Source of the DNA: Maribacter arenosus
GTDB taxonomy: Bacteria; Bacteroidota; Bacteroidia; Flavobacteriales; Flavobacteriaceae
Direction: 5' to 3'
NCBI RefSeq assembly: GCF_014610845.1
Contig: NZ_JABTCG010000004.1
Location: 186,001-250,000, forward strand
Length of the DNA: 64,000 nucleotides
Shown one piece after another: positions 26,803-36,112 of the stretch. The stretch's first letter is position 1. Each line of letters starts with the position of its first letter. A program made the translations under genes and the position numbers. A model generated the notes under the pieces. It made no database searches, was not told the origin of the DNA, and saw only the letters and a list, made by a program, of their open reading frames with translations.

Positions 26803-27501
26803 TTACTTTCTTTTTATTTTAAAATGATCCAGTTTTATGTCATCGAGCCCTTTGTCATCAAATGGGTATTCTAAATGATCCTGTATGTTGTAAAGGGAAA
26901 TAAGTATAAATTCCGTAAGAATTACAACAAAATATACAGCTGCATGATTATAATTTTGTCCAATGTTGAAAATTATTGTGGGGGTATACATAAAAGGGAA
27001 AATATAGATAAACACCTTACAATAGGCTTTAAGGCTCAAAGGGGTCCTATGCACGTGAATAGCGTGAAGATTGTCAATGGCTTCATGTAGATCATTCAGG
27101 TACTTGAAAACCCGATCTTTCAATTTTGTGGAAATCATTCCGTTCTTCGAAAGAATAAAATCATAAACCTTTTCTATTTCATCATCCAAATCCTTAATTT
27201 CCTCATTCTGATTTTTAAGACGTTCCATGGTTTTATTCCCCACATCCTCAAGGATAATTTCCAACTTATTTTTTTCTTCCAACGTTAAATTACTGGTGGT
27301 AGTAAAATAATAAAGGGTTTTCATGGCACTCCTAAATTGGCTTAGGTGTTCAAGGGCTTTTTCCCTTCTTCTGAATGAACCTCTAATGGTAAAAACCAGT
27401 GGGAATATTATAGCTATACTTAATAAGGTGAGATCAACATTGAAAAATATTTGGTACCGATAACATACAAAAACCGATAATCCCGATATAAGGATCACCA
27501 C
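26803..27501 (-). CDS. Bestrophin-like membrane channel protein
   Basis: At least 232 residues: hydrophobic helices at both ends (VILISGLSVFVCYRYQIFF; CKVFIYIFPFMYTPTIIF; AAVYFVVILTEFILISLYNI) with a long helical cytoplasmic middle, and the family-like ending HLEYPFDDKGLDDIKLDHF. The listed GTG at 27501 is the only usual start, but the frame stays open 19 more codons (to 27558) and reads IKNLVIKLYLTTLNYRTLV, like the N-terminal helix of bestrophins; an ATT at 27553-27555 or CTG at 27526-27528 could be the true start. Likely an anion or small-ion channel; substrate unknown. Confidence 0.65.
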   Translation of the reverse strand: MVILISGLSVFVCYRYQIFFNVDLTLLSIAIIFPLVFTIRGSFRRREKALEHLSQFRSAMKTLYYFTTTSNLTLEEKNKLEIILEDVGNKTMERLKNQNEEIKDLDDEIEKVYDFILSKNGMISTKLKDRVFKYLNDLHEAIDNLHAIHVHRTPLSLKAYCKVFIYIFPFMYTPTIIFNIGQNYNHAAVYFVVILTEFILISLYNIQDHLEYPFDDKGLDDIKLDHFKIKRK

Positions 27502-27581
27502 TAATGTTCTATAATTTAATGTGGTCAGGTAGAGCTTAATAACTAGATTTTTAATACATTACATTATAAAGTTAACCGAAT

Positions 27582-28646
27582 ATGGGTAATAATCAAATAA
27601 ATAGCAATCTCCTTATTTTATATTTTTTGTGCACCTTATCCTGTTTTTCCCAGGAAAAGAATGTAAATAAGAAAATTGGTAAGGTATCTAAGCTATTCTC
27701 GAGCGATACCATTGTTCATATTAAAATGAATTATGCCAACAAGGTTATCAGGAAAAGCACAAATGACAGTACATATTTAAATCTTGATTTAAACTATCAA
27801 GTTGAAGGTGATACATGGAAAAACCTCCCTGTTAGAGTACGTGCCCGAGGGAATAACAGGTTAAAGAACTGCTATTTTGCCCCTTTAAAAATTAAATTGA
27901 AAAAAGAAGATACCAAAGAAAGTTTATTTAAAGGGAATAAGGAACTGAAACTGGTATTGCCTTGTCTTACCGAAAAGGCTGGAGACGATTATTTGTTAAA
28001 GGAATTACTGGCCTATAAGTTATATGAGCTAGTTTCCCCGTACCATTTTAAAACTAGGCTTTTGAATATTACGCTTTCGGAACCAAAAGGTAAGAATATC
28101 AGAGAGCATAACATGAAAGGTTTTTTTATAGAAGACATCAAGAAAGTGGCCAATCGACATGGAGGGAATGTCTTAAAAAGAAATGTGCACCCAATGCAAC
28201 AGGACGCAATTTGTTCTGTTCAAAATGCATTTTTTCAGTTTATGATTGGGAATACCGACTTTTCAACGGCCTATCAACATAATGAAAAGTTATTGTTTGT
28301 GAATAATACTTCCATTCCAGTGCCCTATGATTTTGATATGTCTGGATTATGCGACACGAGCTATTCAGTAGTCTCGCAGGTTGGCAACGATGTTTTGCCG
28401 ATTACCGAAGTAACCCAAAGAATGTATAGGGGGTTCAAAAGGGACAACGAAGTGATGTTCGAGGTAAGAAATCAGTTTTTAGAGAATAAATCAAAAATGT
28501 TGGCACTTATTGAGGCTTTTAAGGGTCATTTTGAGAACCCAAAGGAATACGCACGCTGTACGACATATATTAATGATTTTTTCGATGTACTTGCCAATGA
28601 TTCAAAATTTGAAATAGAAATTTTAAATCGGGCTAGAACGAAGTAA
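27582..28646 (+). CDS. CotH-like secreted protein
   Basis: 354 residues with a signal peptide (LLILYFLCTLSCFSQ, about 10-25). The body resembles the CotH family: RVRARGNNRLKNCYFAPLKIKLKK, KELKLVLPCLTEKAGDDYLLKELLAYKLYELVSP, and the C-terminal FMIGNTDFS ... VPYDFDMSGLCD, which recalls the CotH NxD and DxD kinase-like residues. CotH of Bacillus is an atypical protein kinase; whether this protein is active is unknown. It is divergent from the bestrophin-like gene. Family assignment is moderate. Confidence 0.55.
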   Translation: MGNNQINSNLLILYFLCTLSCFSQEKNVNKKIGKVSKLFSSDTIVHIKMNYANKVIRKSTNDSTYLNLDLNYQVEGDTWKNLPVRVRARGNNRLKNCYFAPLKIKLKKEDTKESLFKGNKELKLVLPCLTEKAGDDYLLKELLAYKLYELVSPYHFKTRLLNITLSEPKGKNIREHNMKGFFIEDIKKVANRHGGNVLKRNVHPMQQDAICSVQNAFFQFMIGNTDFSTAYQHNEKLLFVNNTSIPVPYDFDMSGLCDTSYSVVSQVGNDVLPITEVTQRMYRGFKRDNEVMFEVRNQFLENKSKMLALIEAFKGHFENPKEYARCTTYINDFFDVLANDSKFEIEILNRARTK

Positions 28647-28667
28647 ATCTTCAGATTGGGTAAAGAT

Positions 28668-30344
28668 TTAATCAAATAATTCACTTAAAGGCTTCCCTTG
28701 AACAGCACTTGGCAGTTGTAGGTTCAAGAACATTGCTAGGCTCGGGGTAATGTCTATCGGATTTACACTTCGAACCGACTCTCCCTTTGGAATTCCTGAT
28801 CCCATCCACAATAAGGGAACATGTGTATCATAACTATATCCTGAACCATGCACGGTACCTTTTACCCTTTCAACCACCATTTGTGGATCTGGGTTTAGAA
28901 TGGTCCCGGAGTTATAGGAAATCAAGACATCGCCCGACCTCTTGGGATGATATCCATTTTGTATGGTTTTTCTTAAGCCTTCTTCATAGGTTTTGGTTTG
29001 AAGTTCATGTGCGGTAAGGGCCAAGTACACCCCTTTCTGGGTCATTAAAAAATCAGCTACTTCCTGCTGTATAACTGGTAAGACTAATTTTTTTTCATCT
29101 ACTGTATTCTTATTAAGGTAAACTTGGTCCCCGTCAAAATTATCGATCCAAGAACCTGCACCATATTTTGCTTCCAAAAATGACTTTAGTTGATTGTTAT
29201 ACTCTACTATCCTTGCAATATCACCATCAAGTTTGTTATCCCTTAGATAGGAAACCACAGGTATCGCGGCATGGTCAGAAGTTAAAAAGAGCAAATAATC
29301 ATCTTTTCCTACCTTAGAATCTAGGGTAGCAAAAAGTTCCCCCAGGTTTTTGTCCAAACGCAGATAAATATCTTCCATTTCAACCGATTGTGGCCCAAAA
29401 GTGTGCCCGATTACGTCGGTAATTGAATAGCTCACATTCAATATGTCAGGATATTCATCCATACCTAATTCTTCGTTTTCAATCGCGGCAATGGCAAACT
29501 CGGTCAATAAAGAGTTACCTCCCGGAGATACCAAAAGCAATTGATATTCCAATCCACTTTTTACATATTTTTCACGCATGGTTTTAAAGTCGTACGGAAA
29601 GGTAGGGCTCGACTTGCCCCCTAGGGAAGGCTCATATTTATTGTTATCAGGAGAGCTGGCTGTGTACGTAGAAAGAGGATATAAGGTGTTCCAGGAATGG
29701 TTGAGATAAATGTTGGATTTTCCTAATTCATTAAACTTGGAAACCCATTTAGGTACTTTTTTCATGTAGAAAGAACTACTTACAAAATAGCCAGGACTGG
29801 ATTCCCAATCGAACCAATAAGCTGCATTTGCAGACTTTCCTCCTGGGAGTATAGCAGCTCTGTCCTTTATGGAAACACTGATTACTTTTGATTTAAATTT
29901 ACTCCTTAGCCTTAACTCGTCCGTTATTGTGGTGGCTGCTAAATTTTTGGGAGAGGTGCCGTTTGGATTCTCATTTATTGACCCAACTATTTTTTCATTG
30001 GAATCGATTACATTGCCCACATAATTCCCTAAATCCCGGTCATACCAACTATTGCCGATAATGCCATGATATGCAGGAGTGGTCCCCGTGTAAATTGAAG
30101 CATGTCCAGGGGCAGTTTCCGATGGAATATAATTGACATTTGCGTTTTTAAAATTGAATCCATCCCTTATCAGTCTTTTAAATCCGGTCTCGCCATATCT
30201 GTCGTGATATTTATACAATTGGTCAAAACCCATTTGGTCGATAATCACCCCAACAACCAACTTGGGCTTATTCGAATCTTGGGCCAAACCTTGATAGGAA
30301 TATCCGATAATAAAAAGAAGCAAAAAAATATAGAAATTACGCAT
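28668..30344 (-). CDS. PafA-type alkaline phosphatase
   Basis: 558 residues with a signal peptide (FLLLFIIGYSYQGLAQ). A secreted or periplasmic phosphomonoesterase of the alkaline phosphatase superfamily. Nucleophile Thr77 in SETAPGH, Asn98 in IIGNSW, and Lys160/Arg162 in SIKDRAA sit two positions before the known T79, N100, K162 and R164 of Elizabethkingia PafA; metal ligand Asp36 (IIDQMG), DVIGHTFGP and the SDHAAIP motif are also visible. This residue set is the diagnostic PafA active site, so a phosphate-releasing role is well supported. Likely scavenges phosphate from organic esters. Confidence 0.9.
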   Translation of the reverse strand: MRNFYIFLLLFIIGYSYQGLAQDSNKPKLVVGVIIDQMGFDQLYKYHDRYGETGFKRLIRDGFNFKNANVNYIPSETAPGHASIYTGTTPAYHGIIGNSWYDRDLGNYVGNVIDSNEKIVGSINENPNGTSPKNLAATTITDELRLRSKFKSKVISVSIKDRAAILPGGKSANAAYWFDWESSPGYFVSSSFYMKKVPKWVSKFNELGKSNIYLNHSWNTLYPLSTYTASSPDNNKYEPSLGGKSSPTFPYDFKTMREKYVKSGLEYQLLLVSPGGNSLLTEFAIAAIENEELGMDEYPDILNVSYSITDVIGHTFGPQSVEMEDIYLRLDKNLGELFATLDSKVGKDDYLLFLTSDHAAIPVVSYLRDNKLDGDIARIVEYNNQLKSFLEAKYGAGSWIDNFDGDQVYLNKNTVDEKKLVLPVIQQEVADFLMTQKGVYLALTAHELQTKTYEEGLRKTIQNGYHPKRSGDVLISYNSGTILNPDPQMVVERVKGTVHGSGYSYDTHVPLLWMGSGIPKGESVRSVNPIDITPSLAMFLNLQLPSAVQGKPLSELFD

Positions 30345-30439
30345 TACGATTTTTATTAAGTATCAATATTTGTTAGTAGCCTAGCCTGAAAAAAAAACTT
30401 TCGTTTAATAAGATTACCCTCCAAGTTAAAAATTAGCAT

Positions 30440-30460
30440 CGAAAAGAACCCTTCTTTTCG
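30440..30460 (-). terminator. Probable terminator of the araC-family gene
   Basis: CGAAAAGAA (30440-30448) and TTCTTTTCG (30452-30460) form nine perfect pairs around a CCC loop; on the minus strand ATGCTAATTTTTAA follows. About 60 nt past the AraC-family stop. The T-run starts 7-8 nt after the stem, so efficiency is uncertain. Confidence 0.45.
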
Positions 30461-30519
30461 GCCATTATTTTATTGGGAACGTTTCATCCCCTCATGTTTG
30501 GATTTTGGTACGAATAATT

Positions 30520-31374
30520 TCATATCAAATTTGGCGTCAATTTCTTTTTAAATTCAGAAGGATTTTCATTTGTAATCTTTTTGAAGGTCCTATTAAAATA
30601 GGACAAACTTTCGAATCCACATTCATAACAGGTCTCACTGATGTTCTTGCCAGTCAACAACAGTCTTTTGGCCTGACTGATGCGATATTGGTTCAGGAAT
30701 CCGATAAAAGTACTACCCGTAGCTTTTTTAAAGTAACGACAAAATGCGGGTTTGGTCAAGTTGCATAGGTATGCCACCTCATCGACCGTAATCTTTTCTT
30801 GATATCGCTCATCGATCAAAGCATATATCTTACGAATACGGTCTTGTTCTTTTTTACTGTATTTGTTGACAAAGGGCTTTTTATGAAGTAATTTAAAGTC
30901 CTTGCTATGCGAAAGCCTTTTCAGGATATGGATGACCTGCATAAAAAAATCAAACGGCGGAAGGGTATGCAGGGTTTTTAAAAGTTGGCCCACCTCGGTT
31001 TTCGTTGTCCCGGAGAAGGCGATTCCGTATTTGGAGAGTTCCAACAGGTGTTCCAAGGATTGTAGTTCGGGCGTTTTCTGAATAATATCCGTTCTAAAGA
31101 ATGGTTTGATATGCAATACCTCTTTCTGGTACAAAGTATGTACACCATAATCAAAATTTAGATGCGGAATATTCGAACCAATGAGCACAAGATCGCTGTT
31201 CGTATAATTGGAGATATGGTCGCCCACATGCCGGGTGGCACTAGCTCCTTCTATGTAGACCAATTCAATCTCAGGATGGAAATGCCAATAAAAAAGATGG
31301 TTCAACTTAGGGTCATGCAAAAGTCTAAATGGACTTTTGGATTGTTGGTCGAAGGTTTCAAGTTGAATTTTCAT
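30520..31374 (-). CDS. AraC-family transcriptional regulator with cupin sensor
   Basis: 284 residues. The N-terminal cupin-like domain (FYWHFHPEIELVYIEGASATRHVGDHISNY, about 28-60) binds a small ligand; the C-terminal two helix-turn-helix motifs (ITVDEVAYLCNLTKPAFCRYFKKATG and ISETCYECGFESLSYFNRTFKKITNENPSEFK) bind DNA. It is divergent from the PhyH dioxygenase gene, and a 21-bp-spaced direct repeat lies between them, so it very probably regulates that gene. Ligand unknown. Confidence 0.88.
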   Translation of the reverse strand: MKIQLETFDQQSKSPFRLLHDPKLNHLFYWHFHPEIELVYIEGASATRHVGDHISNYTNSDLVLIGSNIPHLNFDYGVHTLYQKEVLHIKPFFRTDIIQKTPELQSLEHLLELSKYGIAFSGTTKTEVGQLLKTLHTLPPFDFFMQVIHILKRLSHSKDFKLLHKKPFVNKYSKKEQDRIRKIYALIDERYQEKITVDEVAYLCNLTKPAFCRYFKKATGSTFIGFLNQYRISQAKRLLLTGKNISETCYECGFESLSYFNRTFKKITNENPSEFKKKLTPNLI

Positions 31375-31424
31375 TGCCTTTGGGAATACAAAATTATCCC
31401 AATATGGATTAAAAAACTACAAAT

Positions 31425-31453
31425 ATATCAATAAAGTTCAAATTAATATCAAT
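31425..31453. promoter_or_regulatory. Candidate AraC-family operator: direct repeats 21 bp apart
   Basis: ATATCAAT occurs at 31425-31432 and again at 31446-31453, same orientation, 21 bp start to start (two helical turns), as expected for the two half-sites of an AraC-type monomer or dimer. A perfect minus-strand TATATTTG box (complement of 31420-31427) overlaps the proximal copy, which fits autoregulation. Confidence 0.45.
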
Positions 31454-31473
31454 ATTAAGGTAGAGCCGTACGG

Positions 31474-31504
31474 TTTGGATGTATAGTTTTATAATCTAGT
31501 TTTC
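31474..31504 (+). promoter_or_regulatory. Putative promoter for the PhyH dioxygenase gene
   Basis: TTTG (31474-31477), 19-nt spacer, TAGTTTTC (31497-31504); one mismatch. It lies 21 nt beyond the direct repeats and about 100 nt before the ATG. Confidence 0.35.
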
Positions 31505-31603
31505 ATCATTATATCCAGTTGTACTGGGTACATCGATAATTTATTTTTTATTAAGCATCCGAAATCAAAGATTCATGAACACCATTTTAAAAGACTTTAG
31601 GGA

Positions 31604-32578
31604 ATGAAAAATACAAACACAAAGTTGGAGATGGCCAATAAGGCGCATGAGGATATTCCTGGCAATCCGTCAACGGCCACCAGTAGTAAAGTAAAATTGA
31701 ATGACCGTTCCAATGGGAAGCCGTTAAAGGTCTTGAGTGAAGATGATTGGAAGTTCTGGGGGCATAATGGGTATATCGTCATAAAGAATGCTGTTGCAAA
31801 AGACCAAGCACAAAAAACAGCTGATTTTTTATGGGAATTTGAGGAAAAAGACCCCAATGATCCCGAGACCTGGTATGCACCCCCAAGGGCAGAAATGAAA
31901 ATGAAGGAGTTAACGGGAACGGGAATGGTTGAGGTCTATAATCACCAACATCTATGGAACAATCGTCAAATGCAGCGCGTTTATGAGGCCTTTTCAGATG
32001 TCTGGGGTACAGATAAATTGTGGGTAACCATTGACCGTGCCAATCTGAATTTTCCGAACAGACCGGGTCATGAGCAAAAAGGATTTATTCATTGGGATTA
32101 TGATCCAGAGACCAGACCACAGAATGTTCAAGGGGTTTTGGCCCTTGCGGATCAGACCGATGAAAACATGGGTGGGTTTCAGTGTATTCCTTGGTTGTAT
32201 AGAAATTATGATTCTTGGAAATTGACCCAACCCGACGACCGAGATCGTTTTCAACCCGATATTACCGGTCTCGAGGATAAAATCGTAAAGGTAAAATTGG
32301 AAGCTGGGGATTTGTTGATATTCAACAGTACCGAACCCCATGGAATTCGGCCCAACAAATCGAAGGATAAAGTGCGCATTGCCCAGTACATTTCCATGAT
32401 GCCTGCTGAAGAAGATAATAAGGCCTTAAAGAATTGGCGTATTAATTCCTGGAAGAACAGAATAGCTCCTGAAGGCTATGCTTTTCCTGGAGATCCTAGA
32501 AATTGGGAACAAGAGAAATATGAAACCGCCAAATTATCGCCCCTCGGTGAGAAATTATTGGGTTTAAAGCCGTGGTAA
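31604..32578 (+). CDS. Phytanoyl-CoA dioxygenase (PhyH) family protein
   Basis: 324 residues. Fe(II)/2-oxoglutarate-dependent oxygenase: the iron triad is H163-x-D165 (FIHWDYDPE) with distal H246 (TEPHGIRPN), and Arg258 can bind 2-oxoglutarate. The first about 45 residues are polar and probably disordered. The substrate is not predictable; PhyH enzymes act on lipids, ectoine, hydroxylated amino acids and others. Divergent pairing with an AraC-family regulator suggests induction by a nutrient-derived compound. Confidence 0.85.
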   Translation: MKNTNTKLEMANKAHEDIPGNPSTATSSKVKLNDRSNGKPLKVLSEDDWKFWGHNGYIVIKNAVAKDQAQKTADFLWEFEEKDPNDPETWYAPPRAEMKMKELTGTGMVEVYNHQHLWNNRQMQRVYEAFSDVWGTDKLWVTIDRANLNFPNRPGHEQKGFIHWDYDPETRPQNVQGVLALADQTDENMGGFQCIPWLYRNYDSWKLTQPDDRDRFQPDITGLEDKIVKVKLEAGDLLIFNSTEPHGIRPNKSKDKVRIAQYISMMPAEEDNKALKNWRINSWKNRIAPEGYAFPGDPRNWEQEKYETAKLSPLGEKLLGLKPW

Positions 32579-32632
32579 GTTGCCAATTCCCTAATAATTA
32601 GGCGTTTTAAGATCATACCAACTTAAAAACAG

Positions 32633-32640
32633 TATTTTTG
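32633..32640 (+). promoter_or_regulatory. -7 box TATTTTTG upstream of the SulP gene
   Basis: Perfect TAnnTTTG match ending 20 nt before the GTG start. No TTTG box at the standard distance (a T-rich run lies at 32605-32608). Confidence 0.4.
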
Positions 32641-32660
32641 CGCCCTTAAAATCCTAGGGC

Positions 32661-34238
32661 GTGAAGAAGTATTTAAATATTTTCGATTTTAAACAGAAGG
32701 TAGATTATAAAACCGAGATTTTATCAGGTCTTACTGTTGCTTTGGCATTAGTGCCAGAAGCCATCGCATTTGCCTTGATTCCAGGCTTTTCACCCTTGAC
32801 TGGGTTATATGCTGCCTTTGTACTGGCATTGATCACTTCTATTTTTGGGGGTAGGCCAGGAATGATATCCGGTGCCACAGGGGCCGTTGCCGTGATTTTT
32901 GTGGGATTGATATTGCAGCTTAAGACTACCTTCCCCGGAATTGAACCGGAAACCATTTTGCATTATGTATTTGCCACGGTAATCTTAGCCGGACTTTTAC
33001 AAATAATCGCAGGAGTTTTGCGTTTGGGTAAATTCATTCGATTGGTACCGCATCCCGTGATGTTCGGATTTGTAAACGGATTGGCCATTATCATTTTTAT
33101 GGCCCAGTTTCCCAATTTTTACCAAAAGGGAACCGATGAACTTTTGACAGGTGCTTCCATGTATACTATGCTCGGACTTACTTTGCTGACCATGCTGATC
33201 ATTTGGGGATTTCCAAAACTGACGAAGGCCATTCCGTCTTCCTTATTGGCCATTGTAGTCGTTTCGGCAATCGTTATCGGTTTTGGGGTTGATACGCTTA
33301 CCGTAGCGGATACTATGAAAGAAGGACAAACCATTCAAGGGGGCTTTCCACCACTGTCAATTCCTGAAATACCCTTTACATGGGAAAACCTGAAAATCAT
33401 CTTTCCGTTTGCATTGATCGTAGCTGTGGTAGGTTTAACAGAAAGCTTACTTACCTTGAATATAATAGATGAAATCACCGACACTCGGGGTAGTGGTAAC
33501 AAGGAATGTGTAGCCCAAGGAACGGCCAATATTCTTTCCGGATTCTTATCAGGAATGGGAGGCTGCGCCATGATAGGCCAGAGTTTGATAAACACTTCTT
33601 CAGGAGCCCGTGCGCGGCTGTCTGGAATAACTGCCGCGGTTATGCTTTTAGTGTTCATCATGTTTGGAAGTAGCTTGATCGAACAATTGCCTATGGCAGC
33701 TTTGGTAGGCTTAATGTTCATGGTGGCGATAGGGACTTTTGAATGGGCGAGTTTTAAAACCTTTAGGAAAATGCCGAACTCCGATGTTATCGTCATGGTC
33801 TTGGTTACCTTGATTACTGCTATTACCCATAATTTGGCCATCGCCGTGCTGTTCGGGGTCATTATCTCCGCCTTGGCCTATTCTTGGGAGAACGCAAAGC
33901 GGATTCGGGCCAGAAAATATATCGATGAAGATGGGGTAAAGCATTATGAAATATTCGGACCCTTGTTCTTTGGTTCTACAACCTTATTCAATGAAAAGTT
34001 CGATGTGCAAGGTGATCCGGATGAAGTCATCATCGATTTTCAAGAAAGCCGTGTAGCCGATATGTCGGGTATAGAAGCCTTGAACAAACTTACCGAGCGC
34101 TACGCCAAAGCCGGTAAAAAAGTGCATTTAAAACATTTAAGTAAAGACTGTATTCGACTCTTAAAGAATGCCGATGATATTATCGATGTGAACGTGTTGG
34201 AAGATCCTACCTATAAGGTTGTGGTTGATGAGCTTTAA
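32661..34238 (+). CDS. SulP/SLC26 family anion transporter
   Basis: 525 residues. An inner-membrane anion permease with about 12-14 hydrophobic segments from residue 18 (ILSGLTVALALVPEAIAFALIPGFSP) to about 420, then a cytoplasmic STAS domain (about 440-520: VIIDFQESRVADMSGIEALNKL). The early P-x-A motif and GMIGQSLIN-type sequence fit SulP. Sulfate or bicarbonate is the usual substrate; which one cannot be read from sequence. The start is GTG, 20 nt after a -7 box. Converges with the GH5 gene. Confidence 0.92.
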   Translation: MKKYLNIFDFKQKVDYKTEILSGLTVALALVPEAIAFALIPGFSPLTGLYAAFVLALITSIFGGRPGMISGATGAVAVIFVGLILQLKTTFPGIEPETILHYVFATVILAGLLQIIAGVLRLGKFIRLVPHPVMFGFVNGLAIIIFMAQFPNFYQKGTDELLTGASMYTMLGLTLLTMLIIWGFPKLTKAIPSSLLAIVVVSAIVIGFGVDTLTVADTMKEGQTIQGGFPPLSIPEIPFTWENLKIIFPFALIVAVVGLTESLLTLNIIDEITDTRGSGNKECVAQGTANILSGFLSGMGGCAMIGQSLINTSSGARARLSGITAAVMLLVFIMFGSSLIEQLPMAALVGLMFMVAIGTFEWASFKTFRKMPNSDVIVMVLVTLITAITHNLAIAVLFGVIISALAYSWENAKRIRARKYIDEDGVKHYEIFGPLFFGSTTLFNEKFDVQGDPDEVIIDFQESRVADMSGIEALNKLTERYAKAGKKVHLKHLSKDCIRLLKNADDIIDVNVLEDPTYKVVVDEL

Positions 34239-34297
34239 AAGCATCTGCCTATATCAGCATGGATGATAAGATTGAAGCTATATCAAGGGTATCCTAT

Positions 34298-36112
34298 TTA
34301 TTTATTGATTCTTTCAATACTGGATTCAATGCTTATTTTTCCTGATATTCCCATCGGGCCCATCCATTTTTCATTGGCCTTCGCACTTGAATTTACCAAA
34401 TAGTACGTTCCTTTGGCTAAGGTTACCTTTTCACTGGTTTCTGCTTTGCATATTGAGCCAAACTGACAGGTGATTTTAATAAAGCTTTTCAAATCACCAT
34501 CACTTGACCTGATCTCACTGGTTAAATCTACAGACAAATCATCCCGTGTAGGTTCTAGTTTATATTGTATTTTCTGCACCCCTCCTTTAGATACCCATAG
34601 GTTATGATTTATGGTCTGTGTCTTATGCAATACGAGATTACCTGATTCCCTTTTGCAATATTCAAAGATCTCTCCTTCTTTATCGATACATGCCCCCGGA
34701 GAATTATGCAGGTATAACAGTTGTTTTGTCTCATAATTTACGGTGACCGAATCTAAAGGTTCTGTTGTAATTTCGAGGTTTACATGGGTTTCTTCATTTG
34801 AGGTATCGATTGGCTCATAGGATGATTCATCGTTCCAGCCCGTGGTAAGTATTTGTTTTATTTCCTCATCAATCACAAGATTTTCTCCTTTTAATGATTC
34901 AATAAAGCCATTCATGGCCTTTATGGCCATTTCCTGTGTAATTTTTTTATTGGGCCCGAACAAATCTGCGATACTCAGTGCCAGTTGTTTCCATTCCTCA
35001 CTAGGGCGGATTGCTGCTAAATCCCGAAAGCGTTCACTATTTTCGGAAACTCGTTTCCATGGCCAAAAAATCCACCCATTGACATGATATTGGGGGCTTT
35101 CATACAATGCCACTTCTTCTTTTATCCATTTAGCGTTATGTGCCCCAAACTCGCCATTCCAAAGGGGAACGTTATGAGCTTTTGCAATATTGGCCAGTTT
35201 GAGCAAATTGGCCTGATCGGTATCATTTGTGAAAAAGTTATAAGAATGAAAACTGTATACCTGGTTGGCATCCAAGGGCGAAGTGTACATACTGAAATCA
35301 CTTGAAAATTGACTTCCTTCAAGGATGATCATATGTAAGGGATCAACTTTACGTATTTCTTGTATGATACGACGATGTAAATCTACCAGGTTCTCTCCTT
35401 TTGGTGGATCCGGTTCATTGATCAGGTCATAGCCGGCAATGATTTTTCGGTTCGCATAGCGTTTTGCAATGGCTCCCCAAATTTCTACGGTTCTTTGCTG
35501 ATACTTAGGGGTATGCCATACGTTTATAAGTTCGGGATCAGAAACAAATGCACCTTGCCCACCGGGCACTGAATGAAAATCCAGTACCACATAGACCTTG
35601 TGTCGTTCGCACCAATCAAGTAAATTATCTATGTATTTCCATCCTCTTGCAGAATAGTTCCCCAAAGGATTTTCATCTTCCAAGATGGTATGGTTAAAGG
35701 GTACACGCACGACATTAAGCCCTAATTCGGCAATCATTTCTATGTCTTTTTCGGTGATGAAATTATCATAAACGGCCGTACGGAACTTTTCGGCATTGGC
35801 TTTTCCCGCCATTTCTTCCAAACGACTTGCAATCTTGGTTTCAGAAGTCAATCCAGCTCCCCAAAGGGGACCGTTCCACATTAACCAACCTTCCAACAAT
35901 ACACCTCGCAATTTAATCGGTTTGTTGTTGCCGTCAACGATTTGAAGACCCTTGGTATGGACCATGGAATTGTGTGTTGGTGCTGCAATTGGTGTTTGGG
36001 TTTGGCTTTCACCTGCTGGTTTAGGGGTTACACATCCGCCCATAGAAATGAAGGTAAAAATCACAAGTGCTACCGTATTTGCGATTCTTCTTTGGAAAGG
36101 GAGTAAACTCAT
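34298..36112 (-). CDS. Glycoside hydrolase family 5 lipoprotein with C-terminal extension
   Basis: 604 residues. Lipobox GGC (C27). GH5 (beta/alpha)8 barrel about 50-385: acid/base Glu233 in LINEPD, nucleophile Glu321 in WNGEFG, plus NVVRVPFNH and VVLDFHSVPGGQG. The family cleaves beta-glucans, mannans and related chains; sub-specificity unknown. Residues about 410-604 form a beta-rich extension without recognised CBM signature (LTSEIRSSDGDLKSFIKITCQFGSICKAE), perhaps carbohydrate-binding. Surface or periplasmic location. It stands alone; no SusC/SusD pair is adjacent. Confidence 0.85.
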   Translation of the reverse strand: MSLLPFQRRIANTVALVIFTFISMGGCVTPKPAGESQTQTPIAAPTHNSMVHTKGLQIVDGNNKPIKLRGVLLEGWLMWNGPLWGAGLTSETKIASRLEEMAGKANAEKFRTAVYDNFITEKDIEMIAELGLNVVRVPFNHTILEDENPLGNYSARGWKYIDNLLDWCERHKVYVVLDFHSVPGGQGAFVSDPELINVWHTPKYQQRTVEIWGAIAKRYANRKIIAGYDLINEPDPPKGENLVDLHRRIIQEIRKVDPLHMIILEGSQFSSDFSMYTSPLDANQVYSFHSYNFFTNDTDQANLLKLANIAKAHNVPLWNGEFGAHNAKWIKEEVALYESPQYHVNGWIFWPWKRVSENSERFRDLAAIRPSEEWKQLALSIADLFGPNKKITQEMAIKAMNGFIESLKGENLVIDEEIKQILTTGWNDESSYEPIDTSNEETHVNLEITTEPLDSVTVNYETKQLLYLHNSPGACIDKEGEIFEYCKRESGNLVLHKTQTINHNLWVSKGGVQKIQYKLEPTRDDLSVDLTSEIRSSDGDLKSFIKITCQFGSICKAETSEKVTLAKGTYYLVNSSAKANEKWMGPMGISGKISIESSIERINK

